A stretch of 64,000 bases of DNA from CAVYWD01 sp963772225 (GTDB lineage Bacteria; Myxococcota; Myxococcia; Myxococcales; UBA5297). The DNA is taken from positions 682,001-746,000 of the forward strand of contig CAVYWD010000003.1 in NCBI GenBank assembly GCA_963772225.1. The letters run 5' to 3'. Position 1 is the first letter of the stretch. Every line of letters starts with the position of its first letter. Both the position numbers and the translations under genes were made by a program. The notes under the pieces are model-generated. The model saw only the letters and a program-made list of their open reading frames with translations, was not told where the DNA came from and searched no databases. Of this stretch, positions 44,409 through 53,636 are shown in pieces.

Positions 44409-45347
44409 ATGGGCGCACTTACCCCGGCGAAGTACGACGCCGCGACGGTCACCTTCTCGACGCTGTTTCGACAGGTGCTCGAGCAGACGCCGACCTATTT
44501 CCAGAAAATCGCGACCGAGATTCCGAGCAACACGCGTGAAATGCGGCACGCGTGGCTGGACCGCATCCCGCAGATGCGCGAGTGGCTCGGCGAGCGCGTT
44601 ATCAACAACCTCGCTGTTCGCCTGCAGAGCATCGAGAATCGGCTCTTCGAAGACACGGTCGGGGTCAAGCGCACGGACATCGAGGACGACCTCATTGGGG
44701 TTTATCGCCCAGTAATCGAAGAGCTGGCGATGCAGGCCAAGCTGTGGCCGGACAAGATCGTGGTCGATGCGCTGCAGGCCGGTACGAAGACGCTCGGCTA
44801 CGACGGCCAGAACTTCTTCGACACGGCCCACCCGCAGAATATGGACGATCCGTCGAGCCCGCTGCAGTCGAACCTGCTTCTGGGCCACGACCTGGACGTG
44901 GACGCCCTGGGCGACGCGATCCAGACGATGATGAGCTTCATCGGCGCCGACGGAAAGCCGCTGGAGATCGTCCCGGACCTGCTCGTTGTTCCGCCGCAGA
45001 TGAAGTTTCGGGCTGCGCGCCTCCTGCAGGCTGAGCTGATCGGCCGCGACATCACGCTCGCGACCGGCCATGGGGCGGCGGCGGATACCAATGTCCTGCG
45101 AGGCAGCTTGGATCTATTGACCCTCCCTCGGTTGGCCAATGATCCGAAGGCATTTTTCATTCTTTGCACAAAGCGCGCGCTGCGTCCGATCATTTTTCAG
45201 AATCGCGAGGCCCCGGAATTCACTGCCCTCACAAAGCCGGACGACCAGAATGCGTTCATGAGGGATGAATTCCTATTTGGAGTTCGCGCCCGTGGCGCCG
45301 CGGCGCTCTCGGCGTGGTTCTTGTGCGTGAAGTGCGTTGCGCCATAA
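44409..45347 (+). CDS. Major capsid protein (Mu gpT-like)
   Basis: The 312-residue protein resembles the Mu major head subunit. Landmarks are FSTLFRQVLEQTPTYFQKIA, the tryptophan-rich MREWLGERVINNL, LQAGTKTLGYDGQNFFDTAHP, and PDLLVVPPQMKFRAARLL. The C-terminus FLFGVRARGAAALSAWFLC is also typical. It forms the icosahedral shell. It is intact, unlike several neighbours, and follows the decoration protein with a 122-nt gap containing a hairpin. Confidence 0.9.
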   Translation: MGALTPAKYDAATVTFSTLFRQVLEQTPTYFQKIATEIPSNTREMRHAWLDRIPQMREWLGERVINNLAVRLQSIENRLFEDTVGVKRTDIEDDLIGVYRPVIEELAMQAKLWPDKIVVDALQAGTKTLGYDGQNFFDTAHPQNMDDPSSPLQSNLLLGHDLDVDALGDAIQTMMSFIGADGKPLEIVPDLLVVPPQMKFRAARLLQAELIGRDITLATGHGAAADTNVLRGSLDLLTLPRLANDPKAFFILCTKRALRPIIFQNREAPEFTALTKPDDQNAFMRDEFLFGVRARGAAALSAWFLCVKCVAP

Positions 45348-45368
45348 CAAGCAAGCCGGAGAATTCCC

Positions 45369-45653
45369 ATGAACGTCGTCGTCGTTTCGAAGACCGAGCG
45401 CGGGCATTTCCGCGCCGGTCGCTATTGGCCCCCGCAGGCGGTCACCGCGGACGTCTCCGCAGCGCAGCTCGCCGAGCTGAAAGCGGACCCGCGCATCGCG
45501 GTCCTCGACGGTTCCCCGCCCTCCGCGGAATCGGTGGTGGAGAAGCTCGCCGCGCAGAAGGCGGCCGAGCAGGCGGAGGCGGAGCGTCTGGCGGCCGAAC
45601 GCGTACACGCCGAGAAGCAGCGAGCAGGGGAGCAGCGCCGCGGCGGCCGGTAG
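45369..45653 (+). CDS. Small head protein with Mu gp35/HI1506-like N-terminal domain
   Basis: The 94-residue protein opens MNVVVVSKTERGHFRAGRYW and continues SAAQLAELKADPRIAVLDG, the pattern of the FluMu/HI1506-type domain. A charged helical tail (AEQAEAERLAAERVHAEKQR) follows. Its position after the major capsid gene matches Mu-type phages. Its exact head-completion role is unknown. Confidence 0.75.
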   Translation: MNVVVVSKTERGHFRAGRYWPPQAVTADVSAAQLAELKADPRIAVLDGSPPSAESVVEKLAAQKAAEQAEAERLAAERVHAEKQRAGEQRRGGR

Positions 45654-45683
45654 TCCTCGCCCCCGGGACTCGGCTGACATCCC

Positions 45684-46085
45684 ATGAGCCTCTACGCGAC
45701 GGCTGACGACTTCGACCGCTTCGGCATCCGGCCCGCGGCGCTGCCGGATTCCATCACGGCGGCCGACAAGGTCGCTTCCATCAGCGCGGCCTCGGGGCGC
45801 GCGGACAGCTACCTCGGCGCGCGATTCCGGCTCCCCATCACGTCCTGGGGGGATGACCTGCGGCAGGCCGTGTGCGCGGTCGCGGCCTTCGAGCTCGTGG
45901 CGGCGCTCGTGGGCTTCAACCCCGAGGCCGCGCACAACCAGGTGCTGCAGCAGCGCAAGGATGACGCGATCCGGTGGTTCGAGCAGGTGGCCCGAGGGCA
46001 CGTGTCGCCGGTGGGCGTAAGCGAGACGCCACCGCCCACGAGCTCGGTGAGCCGGGTGCAGAGCAACAAGCCACGGGGCTGGTGA
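45684..46085 (+). CDS. Head-tail connector protein (DUF1320, Mu gp36-like)
   Basis: The 133-residue protein has YATADDFDRFGIRPAALPD at its N-terminus. SGRADSYLGARFRLPITSWG and RKDDAIRWFEQVARGHVSP follow, all diagnostic for gp36/DUF1320 connectors. It helps join the filled head to the tail. It is followed 3 nt later by the gpG-like gene. Confidence 0.88.
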   Translation: MSLYATADDFDRFGIRPAALPDSITAADKVASISAASGRADSYLGARFRLPITSWGDDLRQAVCAVAAFELVAALVGFNPEAAHNQVLQQRKDDAIRWFEQVARGHVSPVGVSETPPPTSSVSRVQSNKPRGW

Positions 46086-46088
46086 TCC

Positions 46089-46586
46089 ATGAGCGAGCAG
46101 GTCGCTGGCGACTACGCGGAGCTGCGCCGCGTGTACCAGAAGCTCGGCTACATCGCCGCGGGCAGGGCGGCCGAGGCGCTGCGCGAGGAGCTGCGCACCC
46201 GGGCCGTAGAGCTTTCGCTCGAGTCCTGGTCCACGCGGGCCTCGCCCAGCGGGCGGCCATGGCGCGGAGGCGCTTCGCTCTACCGGTCCGGCGCCATGCG
46301 CTCGGCGCTCAAGGCCGAGTGGCGGCCTGGCGGGTTCGCGCTCGTCGACAAGGTGCAATCGAGGACCGGCGCGCTCTACGGCGGGACGCACCAGTACGGG
46401 CGGACCATCCGGGCCAAGGACGAGAAGAAGCCGATGCGGTTCCAGACCGCGGCGGGCTGGCGCACCGCCTACAAGGTCCGAATCCCGGCGCGGCCCGTGC
46501 TGCCCAAGAAGGGCGAGCTGCCGGCGACGTGGGCCCGCCTCTTCGAGGCGGCGGCGATTCAGGCGCTCGAGAAGCTTTCCAGGTAG
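46089..46586 (+). CDS. Virion morphogenesis / tail completion protein (Mu gpG-like)
   Basis: The 165-residue protein shows a helical N-terminus. It then has the family-like WRGGASLYRSGAMRSALKAE, LYGGTHQYGRTIRAKD and RIPARPVLP segments, seen in phage virion morphogenesis proteins (PF05069). It is thought to act in tail completion or head-tail joining. It is coupled closely to gp36 upstream and the gp37-like gene downstream. Confidence 0.85.
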   Translation: MSEQVAGDYAELRRVYQKLGYIAAGRAAEALREELRTRAVELSLESWSTRASPSGRPWRGGASLYRSGAMRSALKAEWRPGGFALVDKVQSRTGALYGGTHQYGRTIRAKDEKKPMRFQTAAGWRTAYKVRIPARPVLPKKGELPATWARLFEAAAIQALEKLSR

Positions 46587-46596
46587 GAGACCTAGG

Positions 46597-47067
46597 CTGC
46601 TCGCGGACATCATCACCGCCGTGCTCGCGGAGTTGAACGCGGGCCGGGCGCCCACGCTCGACACGCTCATCGGCGAGCGGCACATCCACGCCCACGGGAA
46701 GCCGTCGCGGCTGGTCTGGGTGCCGACCACTGACTCCTTCGAGCCGCCGATCAAGGCGACCGACAACCCGCGCGCCCTGCGTACCCGGGTCTGCGGCGTC
46801 GAGTGCCACGCGTGGGGCTCGGACCTGCGTAACGCCGAGCAGCTCGTGAGCGACGTGTGCGTCGCCGTGCACCGGGTCGCGAAGCGGCGGACCACCCCGG
46901 TCTGCTACGGCAACTACGAGCTGCGCGGGCTCGAGTGGGTGACGGCGGGCGAGTTCCTCAACGAGGGCATCGTCGGCGTGCTGCGGCTCGAATTCCGAGT
47001 GGACATTGCTGAAGCCAACACCACTGCGCTCATGACGTCGGTGCCCATTTCCACAATTCCAGCCTGA
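46597..47067 (+). CDS. Tail terminator-like protein (Mu gp37-like), start uncertain
   Basis: The protein reads LADIITAVLAELNAGRAPTL, then the central TRVCGVECHAWGSDLRNAEQL and ELRGLEWVTAGEFLNEG, as in gp37-type tail terminators. The recognisable N-terminus begins at a CTG codon (46597) with GGAG at 46586-46589 at suitable spacing. The first GTG (46621) would remove a conserved helix. CTG initiation or an unseen base error creating it from ATG/TTG are both possible. It is about 156 residues as annotated. Confidence 0.75.
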   Translation: MLADIITAVLAELNAGRAPTLDTLIGERHIHAHGKPSRLVWVPTTDSFEPPIKATDNPRALRTRVCGVECHAWGSDLRNAEQLVSDVCVAVHRVAKRRTTPVCYGNYELRGLEWVTAGEFLNEGIVGVLRLEFRVDIAEANTTALMTSVPISTIPA

Positions 47068-47087
47068 AGAGGTCGTCCGCAAAAGCC

Positions 47088-47276
47088 ATGGATGCAAGCA
47101 ATCCGACTCCCAGCCCGGAGAAGAAGACCGTCGAGCTTTGGGCGGCTCAGAAGTCGATTCCCGTTTGGCTCTTCGCGGCACTTCGCGCGCACGAGCGCTG
47201 GGCCATTGGCGCCGAGCGGACCGAGGCCGAGTTTGACGCGGCGATCGAGCGCGTCAAGGCGTTGCGTTTCCATTAG
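47088..47276 (+). CDS. Small phage protein of unknown function
   Basis: The 62-residue product reads MDASNPTPSPEKKTVELWAA and then a helical IPVWLFAALRAHERWAIGAER followed by an acidic FDAAIERV stretch. No family is recognised. It fills the gap between gp37 and sheath genes, where Mu-type phages often have a small gene. Its ribosome-binding site is weak, but the composition is coding-like. Confidence 0.6.
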   Translation: MDASNPTPSPEKKTVELWAAQKSIPVWLFAALRAHERWAIGAERTEAEFDAAIERVKALRFH

Positions 47277-47303
47277 CCAATAGACCAGCTCACCGAGAAT
47301 TCC

Positions 47304-48714
47304 ATGTCGATCCCTGAGGTCCATCAGGAGATTCGTGACAATGCTTTGGGCATCGTCGCGGACAACATTGACAGCGTGCACGCCAAGATCGGCGTGTGCT
47401 CCAAGGGGACGCTGAACCGAGATCTACTCGTTCAGCGACCAGAAGGAGCTCGTGGACACCCTCGGGCAGGGGCCGCTCGTTGAGGCCGCGGCGCACTCGC
47501 TCGCGGTCGCGGGCGGGCAGGTCTACTGCGTGCCGGTCTCCGTAGGCGGTTCGGGCTTGGTGGGGCAGCCGACGCACACGGGCTCGGGCGCCGCGAACTG
47601 GAGCATCAACATCAAGGGCTCGCCGCGGGATGCCTACGAGGTCGTCCTTCAGATCGTCCAGCCGGGAGCGGTCGGCGTCGCGACCTTCATCTACTCGCTG
47701 GACGGAGGCGAGAGCTTCTCGCCCGAGATCACCATCCCGGGTAGCGCGAGCTACGTGCTTTCGGACACGGGGATGACGCTGAACTTCACGGGCGGCCCGT
47801 TCGCCGCGGGCGACACCCACTCGTTCAGCTGCTCGACGCCCGGGTTCTCGCTCATCGAGCTGAACGACGCGCTCACCGCGCTCTTCGCCGATTCGCGGGA
47901 GTGGCGGCTCCTGCACGTCGTCGGCACGAGCGGCTACGGGTACGCGGCGCCCGCGATCGCCGCCGTCGTGGACGTCGCGCTCACCGCGGCCGAGAACGCC
48001 TTCCGGTACGTGCGCGGCATCGTCGAGGAGCTCGACATCCCGGACGCGAACATGATCTCGGAGTTCGCAAGCTTCGCGAGCCGGCGAGTGGGGGTGGCCG
48101 CGGGATTCGCCGACCTGACGAGCTCCATCACGGGCCGCGTCTTGAAGCGCCCGGCGGCCTGGCCCGCGGTCGCGCACGCGATGTCGATTTCCATCTCGCA
48201 GGATTGGGGCGCGGTGGAGGACGGCGCGCTGCCCGGGGTGGGAAAGCTTTACCGCGACGAGAGAGTCACCCCAGGCCTGGACGCAAAGCAGTTCATCACG
48301 CTGCGCACCTTCGTCGGGGTGAACGGGGCCTATGTGACGACCGGGCGCTGCATGGCGCCCGTCGGCTCCGACTATGCCCTCATCCAGAACGGCTTCGTGA
48401 TGGATGTGGCGTGCCGAGCTGCACGCCAAGCGCTCCTGCCGTTCCTGAACTCGAAGGTGCGCGTCGACGCGACGACCGGGGCGATCCTCGAGGTGGACGC
48501 GCGGAGCATCGAGGCGACGGTGGAGGCGGCGCTCAACGCCGTGCTCACGTCGAAGGGGCATGCCTCGTCGGTCGAAGTGAAGGTCTCGCGAGTCGAGAAC
48601 ATCCTCAGCACTCAGCGATTGCCGGTCACGATTCGCGTCGTGCCGGTGGGCTACGCGCGGTCGATCGACGTGGACATCGGCTTCTCCAATCCAGCGCTCA
48701 AGCTGGCCTCGTAG
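47304..48714 (+). CDS. Contractile tail sheath protein (DUF2586-like), interrupted by an apparent 1-nt insertion
   Basis: The sheath drives tail contraction. The N-terminus MSIPEVHQEIRDNALGIV lies in one frame. The rest begins ELVDTLGQGPLVEAAAHSLA in the next, and includes ISISQDWGAVEDGALPG, YRDERVTPGLDAKQFI and the C-terminal PVTIRVVPVGYARSIDVDIGF. Removing one base at 47418-47420 (AACCGAG) joins them into 469 residues. A beta-rich insertion (YSLDGGESFSPEITIPG) resembles one found in the baseplate J protein of this same phage. The next gene is the tail tube, as expected. Confidence 0.85.
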
Positions 48715-48756
48715 GCCGGGCGCATGCGCAAACCGTGTGGCGCGTGAGGTGAAGGT

Positions 48757-49221
48757 ATGATCGCGGCGATTTCGAACCCGCTCATCAACGGCAATCTGTA
48801 CGACTTCTCGTCGATCGAGGCGAAGCTCGATGGGCAGACGTACCTTGGCTTCAAGAGCATCAATTACAGCCACGGGCTCGAGCCGGGCGAGGTGTTCGGC
48901 ACGGACGCGCAGAAGGCGGGAAGGACTCGAGGCCAATACAAGCCGGAGTCCTCCTTCGAGATGTACAAGGCCGAGTACGCGCTCCTGATCCAGGGCTTGG
49001 GCCCCGGATACATGGAGCGCTCCTTCAACGTCGTCGTGAATTACGAGGAGTGGGACGGTCCAGTTCTGCGCGTGGTGACGGATGTGGTGATCGGCTTTCG
49101 GATCAAGAAGGCCGAGAACGCGCACAGCTCCGGCAACGAGCCGCTGACGGTCAAGGTCGACGGCTCGGTGATGTACGTGATCGAGAACGGCTTGCCGCCG
49201 CTCGACAACATGCGCAGGTAA
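48757..49221 (+). CDS. Tail tube protein
   Basis: The 154-residue protein follows the sheath gene directly. It has the compact beta pattern of tube subunits (LYDFSSIEAKLDGQTYLGF, GLEPGEVFGTDAQKAGRTRG, SFEMYKAEYALLI). These proteins stack into the inner channel for DNA. It is intact. Confidence 0.85.
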   Translation: MIAAISNPLINGNLYDFSSIEAKLDGQTYLGFKSINYSHGLEPGEVFGTDAQKAGRTRGQYKPESSFEMYKAEYALLIQGLGPGYMERSFNVVVNYEEWDGPVLRVVTDVVIGFRIKKAENAHSSGNEPLTVKVDGSVMYVIENGLPPLDNMRR

Positions 49222-49234
49222 GGAGAGCACGGCG

Positions 49235-49753
49235 ATGGCGGAATCAGGTGAATGTGGAGAAGCTCCTCGCGGCGTTTGAATCGCGGTTCTCGCGGGAAAT
49301 TGAGGAGGCGCGCGCGAAGCACGGGGAGATCGTGCTCGTCGCCGCCGAGAAGGCCGGCGAGGTCGCGGCGCTGCGGCGCCCTACCCGGGCGGAGTACCAG
49401 AGGTTCAAGCAGCACCGGAACGACCAGCGGTACCGGACGACGGCGCTCGAGCGGCTGATCGAGGCGTGCATCCTCATTCCGACCGCGGCGGAGTTTGAGC
49501 ACGTGCTCGAGAAGAAGCCCGTGCTCGCTGACACCTTCGGGGAGCGGCTCCTCGAGGAGGCCGGGCTTGAGGAGGCGCACGCAAAAAACTGCTGAGCGCC
49601 TTCCGAGCGGCGCAGGGACCCGAGATAGAGCCCGCGGCGCAGGCGCTTCGGGCTTTCGTCCGGGGTGAGGACAGCCTCGAAGCCGAGGTGGGCTCGCTCC
49701 TCGTTGCCGAGTTCCTCTACCTGATCCGCTGCACGCTGGGAAAGGCGCCCTGA
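49235..49753 (+). CDS. Tail assembly chaperone, short and -1 frameshifted long forms, with an additional apparent 1-nt insertion
   Basis: The gene starts at ATG 49235 behind AAGGAG. One surplus base at about 49246-49247 must be removed to join MAES to VNVEKLLAAFESRF. The short form ends at TGA 49593-49595 (119 residues, core PTRAEYQRFKQHRNDQRYRT). A -1 shift at A AAA AAC (49583-49589) avoids that stop and adds a second helical domain (LLSAFRAAQGPEIEP, AEFLYLIRCTLG) ending at TGA 49751-49753, 172 residues in all. This two-product arrangement is the known pattern for tail chaperones that coat the tape measure. The long form ends on the tape-measure ATG. Confidence 0.8.
49583..49589 (+). promoter_or_regulatory. 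Programmed -1 ribosomal frameshift site A AAA AAC
   Basis: In the chaperone frame the codons are GCA AAA AAC TGC TGA, so the classic heptamer A AAA AAC stands two codons before the stop. Slipping back one base reads on for 52 more codons to the tape-measure start. The run of six A residues could also be a length error, but the heptamer, its phase and the gene's identity all match the programmed event. Confidence 0.8.
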
Positions 49754-51504
49754 TGGCCGGTGGCAAGCTCGAGTGGCTCTTCGCGCTCATCGACAAGACC
49801 TCGGGGCCGGCGAGCATCATCGAGAAGAAGCTCGAGATCCTCGAGAAGCGCCTGAAGGCCGTGGACAAGGCGGCGGGAGAATCGAAGGACCCGCGCACCC
49901 GGGACCGCATGGGCTTCCAGCGGATGCAGCTGGAGCTGCAGCGCGACGGGCTCTTGATGCGGCGCACGGGCGAGGCGACGGAGAGCTGGATCACCCGGCT
50001 CAACCACGCGCTGGGGCTCGTGAGCATGCTTGGCGGCGCCCTGACCGCCGTCGGTGGCTTCGTGGCGGATTCAGCCCTGGCGGCGGGGCGGTTGGCGTTC
50101 TCCTTCGGCAAGGCGGCCATCGACGCGGCCTCGTACAAGGAAACGAACCTCATCGCCCTGGGCGTGCTCACGGGTTCGGAGGAGACCGCGCGCCGGATGT
50201 TGAAGTGGGGCGTCGAATTCGCCGGGGTCACTCCTTTCAAGACGCAGGAGATCCTTGGCTGGCAAAAGCAACTGGTGGTCGGCCAGTTCAAGGAAGCAGA
50301 GGTGCCCGTCATCTTGAAGGCGGTGGGCGATGTCGGCGCGCTTCACGATTTCGATCGAAACTACATCGAACGGATTATCCAGGGCCTCTCCAAAGTAAAG
50401 GCCGAGGGGAAGCTCACCGGCGTCGCGATGAAAGAGTTTGCGGAGGCCGGTATCCCCGAGGGGAAGGTCTACGAGCGCCTCGCTCAAATCTACGGCCGGG
50501 ACGTGTCGGAGGTCGAGAAGCTGCGCGGGAAAGGCGGCATCGGCGCCGACGCGGGCGTTCGCGCGGTGCTCGACGTCATCCGGGACGAGCTCTCGGGCGG
50601 CAAGCTCGGGCTCCTGATGGACCGGGTCTCCCAGACCGTGCCGGGCCTGATGTCGACGATTCTCTCTCGGCCGTTCGAATTCATGATGGATTTGGACGAA
50701 TCGGAGGGGTTCAAGTCCTTCAAAGGGGCGCTCAAGAACCTGCTCGCGGCGATCGACCAGAACGCCGGGAGCATCAAGGGGCGCATCGCCGACATCTTCA
50801 ACAACCTGGCCGGCGGGCTCTTCGGCGAGCTGGGCGGCTCCAATGGGCTCGCCAAGGCCGAGGAGATGGTGGTGAAGATCCTCGATGGCGTCGACCGGCT
50901 CATCGTCTTGGGCAAGGAGGCCTTCGCGCTCTTCCAGGGCATGGGAGAGGGCTTTCTCGGGACTGCGTTTGGCGAGCTGAAGGATCTCTTCCAGGGGCCG
51001 ATGACCGAAGAGAAGCTCGCGCGCATCACGGAGGCGGGGCGGGAGCTCGGCGCCGCGCTCGGCAGGATCCTCGACGCCGTGGTCGGGCTTTCGAAGGCCC
51101 TGGGGTTCCTCGGCGACACGCATTGGGACACGAATAGCCCCTTCGGTCGGATGTTCGCGCTCGACGAAGTGGAGCGCTCGAAGAAGAAGGGTTGGCTCGA
51201 GCGCATGGTGGACGCGAGCCCGGTTGGAGCCGCTGGTCGCGCCCTCACCGCGCTCCAGGCTTCCCCCGAGCACACGGACGAGCTGCTCGCGCAGGCGCGC
51301 GGGGTGACCGCGACGCCGCCCTCGGCGCCCGGGCAGGCCTTGGTGTCGCGCGGGGCGAGCCTCCATGCGCCGGTGACCATCAGCGTCGACGCGCGGGGAG
51401 CGACCCCGGAGACCGTCTCGCAGATCGCGGATCAGACGAAGAAGGCCTCCGAGGAGGCGATGGCGTCGAGCTACGAGGCCCTCCAGCTCTGCTACGGCGG
51501 GTAG
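49753..51504 (+). CDS. Tail tape measure protein
   Basis: The 583-residue protein sets tail length. It has a long charged helical N-terminus (IEKKLEILEKRLKAVDKAAG), then hydrophobic glycine-rich segments (ALGLVSMLGGALTAVGGFVA) and YKETNLIALGVLTGSEETAR, GVEFAGVTPFKTQEILGW, as in Mu-type tape measures. It is shorter than many, implying a short contractile tail. It overlaps the chaperone stop by one base. Confidence 0.88.
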   Translation: MAGGKLEWLFALIDKTSGPASIIEKKLEILEKRLKAVDKAAGESKDPRTRDRMGFQRMQLELQRDGLLMRRTGEATESWITRLNHALGLVSMLGGALTAVGGFVADSALAAGRLAFSFGKAAIDAASYKETNLIALGVLTGSEETARRMLKWGVEFAGVTPFKTQEILGWQKQLVVGQFKEAEVPVILKAVGDVGALHDFDRNYIERIIQGLSKVKAEGKLTGVAMKEFAEAGIPEGKVYERLAQIYGRDVSEVEKLRGKGGIGADAGVRAVLDVIRDELSGGKLGLLMDRVSQTVPGLMSTILSRPFEFMMDLDESEGFKSFKGALKNLLAAIDQNAGSIKGRIADIFNNLAGGLFGELGGSNGLAKAEEMVVKILDGVDRLIVLGKEAFALFQGMGEGFLGTAFGELKDLFQGPMTEEKLARITEAGRELGAALGRILDAVVGLSKALGFLGDTHWDTNSPFGRMFALDEVERSKKKGWLERMVDASPVGAAGRALTALQASPEHTDELLAQARGVTATPPSAPGQALVSRGASLHAPVTISVDARGATPETVSQIADQTKKASEEAMASSYEALQLCYGG

Positions 51505-51516
51505 CGAAGAGACCCC

Positions 51517-52098
51517 ATGTCGCTGCCATTCTGGAGCCCCGGCGCGGCCGACGCGCTCGAGCCCGGCCCCTGGGACGTCCTGCGCGTGGGCAACACGGCG
51601 ATGCCCGGGCTCTCGACCGTCAAGCCCAAGCGCGTGACGCGCATCGATTCGCAGGAGTCCCCAGGGGTCGACGGCGCTTCGCAGGTGCCGCTCGGCCGCA
51701 AGCCTTCGGAGGTCGACGTCACGGTCCGGATCTGGACGGCCGACCACCTGGACCGCCTCGAGGTGCTGATGCGCAGGGTGCTGACGCCGGCGAGCAAGGC
51801 GCCGCAGAGCCCGGTGAAGATCGACCACCCCGCCCTAAGGCTCCACGGCATCGGGAGCATGTTCGTCGCGGAGGTGGATGGTCCGACGCCTTCGCAGCCG
51901 GCCGGGGTCTTCGAGCTGAAGCTCAAGTTCGTCGAGTTCCTGCCCGGCAAGAACGTGGGCGTGACGAAGCCGAAGGGGGACGTGTCAATCGTGGCTGCGG
52001 ACAAGGACACGCGCAAAAGCCAGCAGCCCGTCGGTTACACGACCTCGAACGCAAGCTTCTCGGGGACGCCGCCGAGCGTCTCCGAGTCGAAACCCTGA
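51517..52098 (+). CDS. Tail/baseplate protein between tape measure and hub
   Basis: The 193-residue protein is beta-rich (SEVDVTVRIWTADHLDRLEV, KIDHPALRLHGIGSMFVAEV, GVFELKLKFVEFLPG). It occupies the place of the DNA-circularisation or gp53-like baseplate protein. I cannot name the family exactly. Its context and length support a baseplate hub adaptor. It is followed 8 nt later by the spike gene. Confidence 0.65.
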   Translation: MSLPFWSPGAADALEPGPWDVLRVGNTAMPGLSTVKPKRVTRIDSQESPGVDGASQVPLGRKPSEVDVTVRIWTADHLDRLEVLMRRVLTPASKAPQSPVKIDHPALRLHGIGSMFVAEVDGPTPSQPAGVFELKLKFVEFLPGKNVGVTKPKGDVSIVAADKDTRKSQQPVGYTTSNASFSGTPPSVSESKP

Positions 52099-52106
52099 AG
52101 GGAAAC

Positions 52107-53243
52107 ATGGCCAACGTCTACGCCACCGCGAACGGAATCCCGGTCGTGAGCGCGAACCTTACCTTCCCGCGAATCGGCACCTGGGTCGCCGACGTCCTCG
52201 TCGACACGGACCAGGGCCTCGCCGGGGCGGTGGAGCTCGACATCGGTGGCCTCGTCCTCAAGGGGAGCGTGTGGCGCTCGGGCGTCACCATCACCCGGAC
52301 GCAGGCCCGGGTAGTCGGTGGAGCGCGCGGCCTCGGCGTGCAGCTCAAGTCGCGCTTCTACCGCCAGGTGCCGGCGAGGATCGTGCTGAACGACCTCCTC
52401 TCGGAAGCTGGCGAAAGGCTCTCCTCGACCTCGGACCCCACGCTCCTGTCGCGGAATTTGAGTGCCTGGGCGCGCTTCGAGCTGCCGGCGTCGGATTGCC
52501 TGCGCGCCCTCGTCGACGACGAGCTCGCGGCGTGCTGGCGCGTGCTGCCTGACGGGAGCGTCTGGGTCGGCACGGAGCAGTGGCCCGAGACCTCGGCCCC
52601 GTACACGGTGCTCGGGGAGCGGCGCGAGCTCGGACAGGTCGATGTCGGCTGCAGCGGGGCGCTCGTGCTGCCGGGGACGACCATCGGTGGCCGCCGGGTG
52701 TCCCACGCGTTCTACACGGTCGACGCCTCGAGCCTTCGCGGAACGCTCTCGGTCGACACCGGAACGGACGATGGAGACCGAATCCGCGCCGCGCTCGACG
52801 CGTTCGTGCGCCAGCGCACCGCGGGCACCGTGTACCTGGGTCAGTTCCCCGCGGAGATCCTCGCGCAGAACTCGGACGGCACGCTCGAGCTACGCCCCGA
52901 GGACTCGCGCCTACCAGGCCTCTCCCGCGTGCCCATCCGCTACGGGCTGCCGGGGGTCGTGGCCAAGGTCGCCGCTGGTGGGCGCGCTCTCATGGGCTTC
53001 GAGAACGGCGACCCGAGCAGGCCCGTCGCGGAGCTTTGGGACAACGCCTCGCTCGTCGAGCTCTCGTTCGCGGGCGGGAAGCAGCCGGTGGCCCGGAACG
53101 GGGACTCGGTGGACCTGGGCACCTTCACCGTCGCCGGCTCCGCCACGCTGACGTGGACGCCGCCGGGCGGCGGGCCGCCGCAGACCGGGGCCGTCATCGC
53201 GACCGGGACCATCAAGGGCGGCTCGAGCCAGGTGAAAGCGTAG
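52107..53243 (+). CDS. Baseplate hub/spike protein
   Basis: The 378-residue protein starts at ATG 52107 (GGGAAAC upstream). The N-terminal domain (WVADVLVDTDQGLAGAVELDIG, ITRTQARVVGGARGL) looks like the gpD/gp27-type hub fold. The C-terminal part ends in short repetitive beta strands (VDLGTFTVAGSATLTWTPPG), as in a spike. It may combine hub and spike functions in one chain, since no separate gpV-like gene follows. The role is inferred mainly from order: tape measure, adaptor, this gene, gp25, J, I. Confidence 0.7.
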   Translation: MANVYATANGIPVVSANLTFPRIGTWVADVLVDTDQGLAGAVELDIGGLVLKGSVWRSGVTITRTQARVVGGARGLGVQLKSRFYRQVPARIVLNDLLSEAGERLSSTSDPTLLSRNLSAWARFELPASDCLRALVDDELAACWRVLPDGSVWVGTEQWPETSAPYTVLGERRELGQVDVGCSGALVLPGTTIGGRRVSHAFYTVDASSLRGTLSVDTGTDDGDRIRAALDAFVRQRTAGTVYLGQFPAEILAQNSDGTLELRPEDSRLPGLSRVPIRYGLPGVVAKVAAGGRALMGFENGDPSRPVAELWDNASLVELSFAGGKQPVARNGDSVDLGTFTVAGSATLTWTPPGGGPPQTGAVIATGTIKGGSSQVKA

Positions 53244-53246
53244 CGC

Positions 53247-53633
53247 GTGGCCGACTACGGCTCCGACATCTCGACGCTGCCCGACCTCGACGAGACCTTC
53301 TCGCCGATCAGCGGGCGGCAGGTCGTGGCGCAGGCGATCGCCCGGTGGCTCTCCACGCCGCGGGGCTCGCAGCCGTTCTATCCGACGCGGGGCCTCGACG
53401 TGCGCCAGTGGCTCAACAGCCGCATGGGCGACGCCGAGGTCTTCGCGCTGACCTCCGCCGTCGAGGCCGAGTGCGAGGCCGACGAGCGCGTCCTGAGCGC
53501 GAGCGTCGAGGTGGACTTCACGGCATCCACCATGTCGATGCGGATCTCCATCTCCCTCGCGCTCGCGGACGGCCCCTTCAAGCTTGTCCTCGCCGTGTCG
53601 CAGTTCGACATCCAGATCCTCTCTGCCGAATAG
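53247..53633 (+). CDS. Baseplate wedge protein (gp25/W-like)
   Basis: The 128-residue protein has the gp25-like order. ISGRQVVAQAIARWLSTPRG is followed by a conserved YPTRGLDVRQWLNSRMG stretch and a C-terminal pair of strands. gp25 proteins share a lysozyme-inhibitor-like fold in the wedge of contractile baseplates. GTG start; it sits between the spike and J genes. Confidence 0.85.
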   Translation: MADYGSDISTLPDLDETFSPISGRQVVAQAIARWLSTPRGSQPFYPTRGLDVRQWLNSRMGDAEVFALTSAVEAECEADERVLSASVEVDFTASTMSMRISISLALADGPFKLVLAVSQFDIQILSAE

Positions 53634-53636
53634 CTC

